From Liolophura sinensis (Eukaryota > Mollusca > Polyplacophora > Chitonida > Chitonidae), in contig NC_088301.1 in assembly GCF_032854445.1 (NCBI RefSeq), positions 40,781,187 to 40,845,186 of the forward strand: 64,000 nucleotides of DNA, read 5' to 3'. Shown here piece after piece: positions 41,936 to 53,900 of the stretch; the first letter of the stretch is position 1, and each line of letters starts with the position of its first letter. The notes under the pieces were generated by a model. It had not been told where the DNA came from. It saw only the letters and a list, made by a program, of their open reading frames with translations, and did not search any database. The position numbers and the translations under genes are program-made.

Positions 41936-44900
41936 CGAGCTTATGCAAAGTCTGATAGAGAGTGTAGGTCATTAGGGACATGATTTGGATACTGATTAAA
42001 TTTATGCTCCTATTGCGGCTTTCATTAATATTTCTTGACTACCTGTGTTTACATGTGCCCTTTCCAGGGCCATATCTAGAAAAACATAAATGGTTTTGAT
42101 CCCAAACTTTAATGGTGACATTGTGACTGTGCGTAAAGAAATTTTAAAAATTCAGTACAAAATGATGCTTTCTGAGAGCTTTTAAGTCTGTGAATGAAAG
42201 ATATCTTAGTGAAAACTTAACTTTTTTTTGGTAAACCATCATATTTTTGTTATATTTACTTGTTAGTTTAAATACAGCTTGTTTAGTTTTGGCGGCCAAC
42301 AATTTGGGAGCCCAAACATTTTCCAAAACAAAAGTGACTCTAGATATGGCCCAGCCTTGCTAAATTTTTACTTTATATACTCAGAGCATAGTTCTAGAGC
42401 CGGTGGTTTAAGTTGAACATCATTTCCAACAATTATCCAGCTGTTAGAAGCCTTATGGTTTTTTCAGTTGTAAAAAAGATATGTGCTTATGTAGATCTAT
42501 TCAGGAGATGACTGCATTACTGTGCAATATTTTAGTCAGGAAGAAGAAGTCAACTTATGTTTAAATAGTACTTCTTTATCATCAGTATCTTTATATCATA
42601 AGTGAGTGCAGTACCATCCTATAGCACCAGTCCATACTCCACTGAAGCAGGGATAGGCCTTGAATGCGGCGTTACTTTGTATACATGTGTGCCTCTGGCA
42701 GAGGGAGATAAAATAGTTTTGGAAAAGGTTTTTGGCATCATTTGAAGTTAAATGTCGTCAACAATTCAGTGATGTGATTTGTTCTTGCTTGGCACAGCAA
42801 CAGAATAATTCTATTTCCATACCGTACTCCAAAATTTACAAAGGAGGGACAGATACCATACTAATGGTTTACAGTTTATGAAACAATCTCTTCATCATCC
42901 TTTGACCCTTTTTTTTCCTCTCTTTAAATATCATGTTAAGCGTCTAGCTGAAACATTTAAGTTTCATGTTAATGTCTGATTGTTAGTTTCCTTTACACAG
43001 AAAGAGCACTCTGTGTGCTCTCATACATGTTCTCTGAATTGCGTGCAAAAGTAAAGAATTTAAATTCCTTGATCCAGAACTGATCTTGACGGAGCTAGAC
43101 TACAATCATGATTTATAAAAATGCTCCAGTGATTTTTAATGCTTTGAAATAAATAAATAAAAAAAAAACCCATTAGTTTGTATTGTGTGGGATAGATATG
43201 ACGATGACATACTTTTGTTCTTCTTCAAACATTGAAATGGCAAAAGAATGAGGAGGACATGGTCAGTATGTAAATGGGATAATTGTTCATTTTGTGTGGG
43301 AAATGGCAATCAGATGTTATCATGTGAGAATTTACCAACTTTTTCTAATAGGCCTGCCTTGAATTACCTCCCTTGTTACACGACAGCTACTATAACATAA
43401 CACAAGATTAGTTTTTGAGGCATGAAACTATGAAAAATGGGACCTTACAAACAACAGATTGTGAAAAAACATGATAACAGCCTTTGAGTGTTGAGAGATC
43501 TTGAAAGAAGTTCACCCTTTTCAGCATGGATACAATATTGTGTATGTATATATATTTTGCCAGCATTTTTAAATTACCTCTGAAGGGATAAAAAAAAATG
43601 TTTTTTATCACGGGCTGTTTAAATAAGTTTACAAAACAGATGTGTCTTAAAGCTAAATTTTCAACTAGCTTAGTATCACTCCAGTACTTGCCATTAGCCA
43701 TTTTCTGAGCTTCCACCCAACCACTCTAAACACACATCTTTTAAATGGGAGAGTGACGTAAAGGGAGGTAATTTGGTGCAGCCCTATTCAGCTCGCATAA
43801 GTGGGCCAATGATGTCATTCATTTTTATTGGCTACCTACACATATGTTGACAAATTTCAATCATATTTTGTTTATTTTTCTAGGCAAGTTCTCGATGGAG
43901 AAGAAAACCGAGACAAACGAATGCACTGTACCTTTAACATTCTTGTAAGTATAATTGAACTCTTTCATGTTAAAATTTTTAGGAGGTACCAATAACAGTA
44001 AGGCTGAATATCACAGATTGTCTAACTTTTATAAGTTTTCCTTGTTTATAAGTTGCCTAATACACATCTCTCTCCACAAGAATGAATGTCTGATACACTT
44101 CTCTCTGCAAACTATGCAATGCCTGATAGACTTGTCTCTTCCTGAAAAACTGAATGCCTAATATACTTCTCTCTCCCCATTAATCTGAATGTCTGATTTA
44201 ATACACTTCTCTCTGCAAACTACAGAATGCCTGATACACTTCTTTCTGCAAACTTCAGCACCGCCCTTGCCAAAAGCAAATTGAGTGTATGATTTCACAT
44301 ACTCTTGGCGTACTCTGTCTCCCCATTGGGTGTTCTCTTCACATACTTGTCACTTGCTCTGGGCGTAGAGCTAAACAATATACATCCGCCAGTGGTTGTC
44401 GGCTGTTTTTCGTATTGTGGTAACATAGTGCCAATGATGTCAACAAATTCAGTCAAGGGAAACTTGCAAAAGTGCAATATAGTATCATGAAATATGTTAT
44501 CTGTTTATTAATTCTGTAAATACGGACCTACAAACCTGAAGAGAGTGAAAATGTTCTCTGAAGTGGTTGATTCACCGCGAAAGCAGGTCATTGCCGGATC
44601 AAAATCTAAACCTTTTGATTTGGCCCCATGAAAATGTCAAGATTTAAGTTGACTCAAAACAAATCAAAACTGTTATTTCATAACAACTCCAGGTTTCTTG
44701 CTGTCAGCCACAAACAGTGAAGACAAAGCTTAAAATAAGGCGAAAGCTGGTGTAGAATGGGTGAACAACCGATCACGGTTCTCGAAATACTTGAACATGT
44801 ATATATACATGTATATATGATTGGTCAAAGTAATGTCGCGGTCGGACATAAAACTCTGGCTTCATTTTTTGGTCAACATAGACGTTTATTTTTGGTGGTG

Positions 44901-47900
44901 AAATAGAGGCATGATGCTGCTAATGTGTGATATTTCTTCTTTCCTCATGCATAAAAGCAGGAAATGGAGGGCTTTACTGCATTTATACACTAAAACAGTT
45001 CTACTACATGCACAAAGTACCTGAAATGATTAGTCTACGTAATTGGAACTTAAGCAACAAAATGCCGAACGTGGCTACAAAATTCTAGGGTATTCTCCCT
45101 TTAAAATTGTTTATCAAAATGAACAGAATGTTTTCTGTGGGATATTTTGCTGAAATCTTCGAAGGGTCAGGCATTGGAATGTGGACGTCAGATGCCAGCC
45201 TCATTTAAACTTATAAAATTGAAATGTGCAAATGAACTCTTTTCCTTCAACTTGTACCATTTGTGCACGCAAACCATGCTTCATGGTGATGTTATACAAC
45301 TTAACAGTCAGTGTGGCAGTGAATTTTTCAAAGTTAATTTGCAAATCCCGTTGCTTGGCCAGTCTCAGTATGTAACGGAAAGGCGTTTTTGTTTCTGGGA
45401 CCCAAATCCTTTAATTAAAACAAACTACATGACTGTGCAACTGGAAGGATGCCTACTGAGTGCAGCATGTATGAACACGCTACCTCCCACAGACCTGCAC
45501 TTTTTCAAGAATACATTTCACTACCCTACCATTTCCATGTTAGATTACCATTGCTTACTGATTCACCTTGTTCATTTAAAAACCAACTTTCAGGCATAAA
45601 TTCTTCCAGTTCATCTGTTTTGTATTATTCCATATCAAAAACTTACCTGACATCCACATACATGTACTCTAACGTACTCTTGGAGAATCAGCCGTATCTA
45701 TAAATGTACTCAAATGAAAGGTAGGTACTGTTTTTTTTTTTAATACTTAAACCTGCTGAGTGGACGTCTTTGAATGTGAGATGACTTTGATTTTATGAAC
45801 TTTTTTTAGAAGTAAGTGCATGCGTCACCACGGACTGAATGAGCTTTGTTTAAGAGATTATGGATTGTCTGAGAATATTCCGTCAGATTTCAACACTGAA
45901 TGTAAATCCATCTCACACATGACACAGGCTTAACTCTACGAGGTGGAGGCGGTTAATCTGTTAGCCTACATAACCCGTTTCAGACGTCAAAAACATTACG
46001 ATTTAACAATGGTATTATACCGGTCCAGAGATTATTTACTGAAATTGTAACAGGATTAATAATCAGTTGAGAATATTCTGCTGTGTTTTATCACCATTTG
46101 TGAATTCATCACATCTCACAGATGACATTTTATGACTCCACAGGGCAGATGGTAGAGTTTCATAAAATCAGAAAAATGAAATGAAATTTACATGTAGGTC
46201 TATTTGATTTCCAGGCCTACAGTATGGGAAACTAATTGTTGACCTATACACACATGGTACATTGATATAACAACCAGTTGTGAAGATTTCATCATTTCAT
46301 GGTTTATTTCACTTACAGTGTCGTAAAAAATCATATTTAGTAAAAGAAATCGTACAGGCCACAGAGTATGGGCCGGCCTATTCCATCCTGTGCAACGCGT
46401 AGATCTATAATATACAACTGGCGCATCTAAAAAGGCAAGGAAACAATTTCAACATCTGTGATTTTTGATTTCTTTTATGCTAATATATATTATGCAGTAA
46501 TAACTCCACATTGAAATTCTCAATGAAGCCACATCATTGCTTTAAGCTGAACACACCGTTCTAACAAAACAGTCAAATTCTATACTAGGCTACTCCATCG
46601 CTTTAGACTGAACCGACAATTGTGGTTTAGCTCTTAAATTTAAACGAATGTAGGCCTACAGCTGGCTGTCAAGTTGATTACTTTACCTAGTCATATATTT
46701 AGCCTCTGATAACAGGGCAAACAAGGTCCAATACCTTAGCAGGAAATTTAAGGCAAAAGTTGTCTGCATTTCACCACACTGGCAGAACTATGTTTACTGA
46801 AAACCTGTAGCCTTGTGCATCGTATGATGGCCACCCCAGTTGCTGATGTCACGCTGGGTTCACGCTCTCTTCACTTACTGTGCACGTTCTTTGGGCATAC
46901 TCACTGCATAGGCTTCACGTACTAAATTTGCTTTTGGGTGAGGGTGGCACTGCACTGGGTGCCTCATACACTTCTCTCTCCCCATAAAATTGAATGTCTG
47001 ATATGATACACTTCTCTGTGAAAACTACAGAATGCCTCATACACTTCTCTCTCCCCATAAAATTGAATGTCAGATATGATACACTTCCCTCTCCAAAAGA
47101 CAGTATCCCAGATACACTCCTCTCTCCACAAGACCGAATGCCAAATACACTTCTCTGTCCACAAGACTGAATGCAAGATACACCCCTCTCTCCACAAGAC
47201 TTAATGCCAGATACACTTCTCTCTCCACAAGAGGAATATCTGATTCACTTCTCTCTTCATAAAATTGAATGTCTGATACACTTCTGTCTCCCTAAGACTA
47301 AGACTGAATGTCTGATACACTTCTCTCTCCCTAAGACTGAATGTGTGATACTCTTCTCTGTCTGTAAGACTAAATGCTAGATACACTTCTCTCTCTGTAA
47401 GGCCAAATGCCAGATACATTTCTCTCTCCACAAGACGGAATTCCTGGTGCAATTCTATTCCCACGAGTCATAATGACTACACACTCTCCACAAGATTTAA
47501 TGCCAAATACACTTCTCTCTCCACAAGAGGAATATCCGATACACTTCTTTGTCCATAAGGTTGAATGCCTGATACACTTCTGTCTCCCTAAGACTGAATG
47601 CCTGATACACTTTTTTCTCCATAAGATTGAATGCCTGATACACTTCTCTCTCCCTAAGACTGAATGCCTGATACACTTCTCTCTCCATAAAATTGAATGC
47701 CTGATACACTTCTCTCTCCCTAGGACTAAATGCCCGATACACTTCTCTCTCCATAAGATTGAATGCCAGATACACTTCTGTCTCCCTAAGACTGAATGCC
47801 TGATACACTTTTTTCTCCATAAGATTGAATGCCTGATACACTTCTGTCTCCCTAAGACTAAATGCCTGATACACTTCTCTCTCCCTAAGACTGAAAATGC

Positions 47901-50900
47901 CTGATACACTTACAACTTTATAAGACAAGATACACTTCCCTCCCTGTAAGACTAAATGCCAGATACACTTCTCTCTCCACAAGACTGAATTCCTAATACA
48001 ATTCTATTCTCACAAGACTCTGCCCACATATCTCAGATTTCTTCTCACTCAACTCAAATTTTTAGGATGAAACATATTCAGATATTCAGATTTGACCTAA
48101 ACAATTTTAAATGAAATTAGAAATATATAATGGAATCCATGTTTATCAAAACCTGAAAAAGTATTACTCTGTCCATCTCTTGTCAAGTTATGACTTTCAA
48201 TAAAAGGTATACTGATATGCAGTTGCTTATTCTTGCTATTTCCCTTGGAAGACTCTGTGTGTGTTGTGGGGTGGGGGAGTCTTCGCAAAGATAATACTAA
48301 GGGTAATTGTTCCCTGCTACAAGTATAAAATTAGAACTTGTTTTGTAACTTCGGGATCTCTGTAATCCTGCGTGAGATATTAGATTGGCACATGAGGTAT
48401 ATGTACACGTCAATATGGATTGATAAAAAATACAGGCATACATAACTATGCTAATACACCTATCTGATGGTATCAGTCGTCGAAAGCATTAGTCTGATTT
48501 GGAAAGAAATAAGTTATCTTGCAAGGGCTAGTTAATAAGTTTTTAGATATACAATACATAAAGACCAGTTGTGACCTAAATTACATAAAATCTGTAGCTG
48601 TTTTTTTTTTTTTTTTTTTCTCATTTTATGGCTTATTTTATGTGGCTTCCACATTATGATGATCAAGCTAGTTATAATAGTCATGTTGTTAAAAACAATA
48701 ATATGATTTAGATAAGTGTCTTTAACTCAGTTCATTTGGGAGTATAGAAGTGGGAAAAATTGAGACAAAAACTCTCCATTTTGTTTTCCAGTATTGTGGC
48801 AAAAGATTTTTTTCTCGTAGTTCCATTTATGAGCTTATCCAGGCCTTTTAGTATATAATTTCACATGCTTAATGTCAGTTAAGTCTTTCAGAAATTACTG
48901 TTCATTTTCACTATAGATCATCAATAATCATTCCTATTATCACCACCACATGAAGTTCCACAAGCTACTCATACAAGTTTCCTTTCCATGTAAAGAAATG
49001 AAAATATAATCCTGCTGTGCTAAATTGGGTTAATAATTTTCACATTTTCACACAGAACAGGTCATTTCAGGCATCATCAGAGATTCAAAAGGTTGGAAAA
49101 AATACAAAATTTGACACATATTTTGTGTGGTATTTTAATGGATCTGTGTCCGTTTGCTGCCTGGGCAACATATCATAAATTTGGGTTTGTTAATACATGT
49201 GTGTTTGTTTCCTGGTGCGGTTTTAGCCTCAGGCACTGCATATTCATAAGGCTTATTCAGTTACCAGCTAAATGCTTAGTCTTCAAGTAAAGCGATCTCT
49301 TTGTTCAAATCTCATTAATATACATACCCATTGACATTATTTCAGCAAAAACTATGTTATTAGGGAAGCAGTGATTTCAACAGCTTTTTGATTAGTTTAT
49401 TTTGGGGGATCTACCTAGGAAAAGTACAGATCATGATACAAAGAATTCTGTGTCTTGTCTAAATACAGTTAAGCTGGTGTTGCATTTTTCCAGTGAGTAC
49501 TTATCACTTTTTCATTACGCATGATTATGAGCTCAAGTTATGGCAGTCCTGTCTATGAAGCCTGTGAGGGATGGAACATGTCTGATACATTACAGTTTGC
49601 TCTGAGTGATGGAATATAGCTGGCACGTGTAATTTTGCTATCTCTGATTCCTGCTCAGAAAACTACATGTTTAGACATGATGCCCACATGTACTACCTAA
49701 AGCACAGCAATTGGAGCCTCTTAGTAGGATATTGTACAGCAAGGTTATTGTAGTCTTGATGATACACATCTAAATATTCTCTGTGATATTGATGACTGGC
49801 AGTGCTTTCATGCATTCATTGATAGGATTCTACCGAGCTAGTTGTTCAGCCCCACCACTACCTTTAACAACCCCACCATTAACTCATTCAGCCCCACCAT
49901 TACACCTGAATACCCGCCTGAGATCAGTGCTTGTCAGGCATTGATTGGTCTGGGCAGTTCGTGCAGGTGGCAATGTGACAAGTAGTTGTGACGCAATGCT
50001 CAGTACCTATGTGTGGAATTGGTCACCTGTGTCAGGCTGTGAGATGGGATGTTACCGCGGGCTAGCTGACCACATGTCTGACCTTCTGAAGCCCAGGGAC
50101 CGGCTGGAGTCTGTCCCTGGCGATGGTGATGGGATTGAGATCCTTGGCTATCGCACCTTAACACCAGCCCGGGTTGTCCAGCGTCTAGAGAAGAAGCTCC
50201 TGGGCTGTGGAAGATATTGTTACCGCTCACTGGTCTTGTTTTTTCAGAACTTCTACAAGGCAGATGGCAACAGGACAGAGATGTATGTGCGATACATCGA
50301 CAAGTTGCACACATTGCATGTAGATGCTCAGAATTATGTAGAAGCTGGCTTCACACTGCTGCTATATGCGGATCTTCTACCTGAAGGCTGGGCGGATGAC
50401 GCCCTCCAAGCTGAACTCTCCTACCCACCCCAGAGGGTGTGGGAGAGGAAAGAGGCCTTATTCAAGGACATTATTGACCACTTCGACAAAGGAAAGGTAA
50501 ACTCTTCTCCTTTACGTAGGCTCAACCTCTGGAACTGTCTTCTGTAATTGTTTACGTTCTTTTCTTTTGTTTTCATTTAATTACTTTGAAATAAGTCCTC
50601 CATCATACATGTCATAAATATTCAGTATAGCTTATCCACACATTTCAGATCAGCTGTGGTGTCAACTTCATAAACAAAGGATAAGTGGGGGCAGTGCCAA
50701 GCCATTTCATACCTAAGACTTTAAAATTAGTAACCCAGCGTACGGCTCAGCTTGACGCTTAGCATAAGAGGAGTAGTGAAGTACTGGTCAGTCCATTGTC
50801 AGTACATGTGCATAATGTGACTGGCGGAGCATTGCGTCCGATGGCTTTGGAATGATGTTTCAGTGAAGCAGCATTATACATATGTACACATTGGGTTCGG

Positions 50901-53900
50901 CCTGCTGTTGGGGGATAGAAGTGAAATATTGCTGAAAATGATGAGTTCAAGTTTGTTTTGTTTAGTCTTTGTAATATTACATCTCTAAAATCTGTGAGCC
51001 AAATTTTGTGAAACTCCATTTCATGGACTTACTGCTAGGTCCCTTGGATCTGATTAAACTGTGGTCAGCCTGGCTATAAACTGTGAGTAACACACAGTGT
51101 TATGCATTGTGATTGGGTATCACTGCTGTGATGAGCTCCCGTGTTCAAGGGTTACTCAATATATGTATATGATTTTATATTATATCCCATAGTGTAAAGA
51201 GCTGGCACAAATGTGTCTACATTATTTTGTTTTATAGGAGCAGGAGTAAGTGGGTCTTTAACGTTTGACCTTGGTAGTACTGTATTCTACACTTTACAGA
51301 GCAGGCCCAAATGTATCAAGATTGTTTAATCTTTGTAGTGCAATATCTCCTTCTGTGTGAAGAGTTGGGCCAGATGTGCCTGTGTTGTTTAAGCTTTGAT
51401 AGTACTGCATCCTGCAGTGTTAAGAGCTGACAAAGTTGTCTACTTTGATTAATTTTGGTTGAGCTCTATCCTCAAGTGTGAAGAGCTGGCACAAATGTGT
51501 TGAGATTGTGTAGATGATAGTACAGTATTTCTGGTAAGCAATGATTTCCCTTTTGATTGGCCCAGTAACACCAATCAAATAAGTAAACCAAACCTCCCTA
51601 ACTAACAAGCTTGCCCAAATGACCTATTATTTGATTTTTTGTCTTCCAGTCTTGGGAGTACTGCATCCCACTTTGTAAGGAGTTGGCTCAACTTTATGAG
51701 AAGAAGTGTTATGATTACCTAAAACTGAGTGAAATCTTGGTAAGTCAGTTATTTTGATGAATTTGCTTTTATCATCACACTGGGGAAACAATAACATTTT
51801 TAGCAGTGCGTGTGACTGTATACGTTTCCTGTAAAAGTGCATGTTAAAAAACAGACAATTATTTATTGACATCTGGAGGAAATTGTCATTTAGGGTGGTT
51901 TTTTGGATTTAGTTAAATTTTATTTAAAGAAACTGTTAAATGTTCATTGGAAACAGAGTAATTTATTTAAAGGATTATGTACAGTTTGGGATGTACAGTA
52001 ACAGATACAAGAATGCAGAAGTGCTTGCTATAGAAGAATTAATTAACTGTAGACACACTTAAGTGATGTACATGCAACTTGCTTAATTTTTTATAAAAAA
52101 CACTTTGCACTATATATTCAGAATTCCATCATACAGAATTGTTAATTTAATGATAATCTACTTCTATATCTAATTACAGATCATTGATCTTTTAGAGATG
52201 GGATCATAGGGTAGTTCTGATATGATATCACTTACAGAAGTACACGGACTGCACTTGCCTTAAACCTTTGCCAAAACAAATGTATTTTTAGAAGCAAATA
52301 AGGATTATGTAATATTATTGTTTTTGCTGAAAATTTCATTTCTTAAATAGGGCATCACCCTAAAAAAAAAAAAAAAATTAAAGGACCTTCCTACCAGTGT
52401 GGGAATTCCGTACTTGGGAAGGTCTGGCTGCAACCTGCTGTTTTTCATGGGTTTTCCCCGGGCTCTGCCCAGTTTCCTCCCAGCATAATTCAATACAAGT
52501 CAGATACAATACTTCGTCACAGAACCCAGTGTACACCAGTGGCTAGATAATTAGTTTAGCATCAGGCTCTGGGATCATGAAACGATCCTAGAATTAAATC
52601 AAAATTTTAATCATTAAATTTGGTATGTTCCTTTTCTATTATTTTAGCTGAAATTTGTTTTACAATGACTTTTTCCAGAATTTACATTTATGTCGGCAAG
52701 ATATACTTTGACCTTGTGACATCTGAAATAACAATCTTAGACTTAAGTCAAAACATCAAGTCACACTGAAATTGCTTTAGAAATAACTGAAGTATTCAGT
52801 ACCTCCCTTGTCTTATAATTATCAGTTATAATGACAGTGCACATAAATTCCTTATCTGTAGTAATGGGTATTACACATTTCAAGCTAGTTACATGAAAGA
52901 CCCAGTCACACCTACACTTACAGCTACTTTAGGCAACCAGGGGGGCCTCCGTGGCTCAGTTGGTTAGCGCGCTAGCACAGCGTAATGACCCAGGAGTCTC
53001 TCACCAATGTGATCGCAGTGAGTTCAAGTCCAGCTCATGCTGACTTCCTCTCCAACCATTCGTGCGAAAGTCTGACAGCAACCTGCGGATGGTCATGGGT
53101 TCCCCTGGACTCTGCCCAGTTTCCACCCACCATAATGCTGGCCGCCGTCGTATAAGTGAAATATTCTTGAGTAAAACACCAATTAAATAAATAAATAACT
53201 TTAGGCAACATGTAGTCGATAGTGTCATAACTCATGGCTGATCTTGACAAATCTTGATGAATCTGAATTAAGAGACAGACAAACATAGATCACAGCTGAT
53301 CACATGGACAAAACCCACCATTGATCACTCTAACTGCTTTACAGTTGCTGGCGACATCTTCAGATTCATAGAGATTCACCAAGATCCTCTATGACTTACC
53401 ATATGATCAGTCAATAATTCACAGTGATTACCCTTGATATTTCCCTTGAAAGATGTCTTAACTGGTTGTAATTGTAGGTGTGGCTGGGATTTAAATTGGT
53501 TGCACATTTTTGTCCTAAAAAAACTTTGATTTTGTAAAATCACTTTACCACTGCATATATATAAAGCCCTGTAAGAGTCAGTAGGTCAGTTTATATATGA
53601 TTGCAAGCACTGTCTTGGATTTTAATTGGGTAAATCATCTGAATTTAAGGTGAAAGTTTGTAGAATAAGATGATTATTTGTTTTAACATATAAACATTGA
53701 AATTGATATTGTTGTGTGCTGTTAGCAAAAGCAGGCAAAATGTTTCACCAACATTTTGGAAGGACCAGCCCTGAGACAAGCACCAGCATATTACAGAATT
53801 GCATATTATGGGCAGAGTTTCCCCCCTTTTGTACAGGTGAGCCGAGTGTGAAGATCATGTTGCTTTTATTCTGTATGTACATGTACTTAAACATAGATAT

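Larger units (their letters stand above)
33764..43883 (+). other. intron w29/w30, 10.1 kb
   Basis: Largest intron. Holds the 39-bp array (33910-36470), a reverse SINE-A (36988-37261), a TA/TG tract (38140-38175), small direct/inverted ATCAAGATATATCTCCGTAT repeats at 39400-39460, the 26-bp array (41131-41500) and an (AT)n run (41885-41934). 37280-38130, 38200-39390, 39470-41120 and 41950-43880 show nothing I can name. Confidence 0.85.
43945..50247 (+). other. intron w30/w31, 6.3 kb
   Basis: Holds a 33-bp array split in two (44045-44255 and 46958-48010) by a probable DNA transposon, a 20-T run at 48601, and from 49945 a GC-richer open stretch that runs in frame into exon w31. 48060-49850 shows nothing I can name. 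Confidence 0.85.

Noticed and set aside
47370-47982. Long overlapping open frames on both strands (up to 179 codons)
   Set aside because: They are produced by the 33-bp period of the array; same explanation for 22044-22680 and 34395-35984. No start context, homology or non-repeat part.
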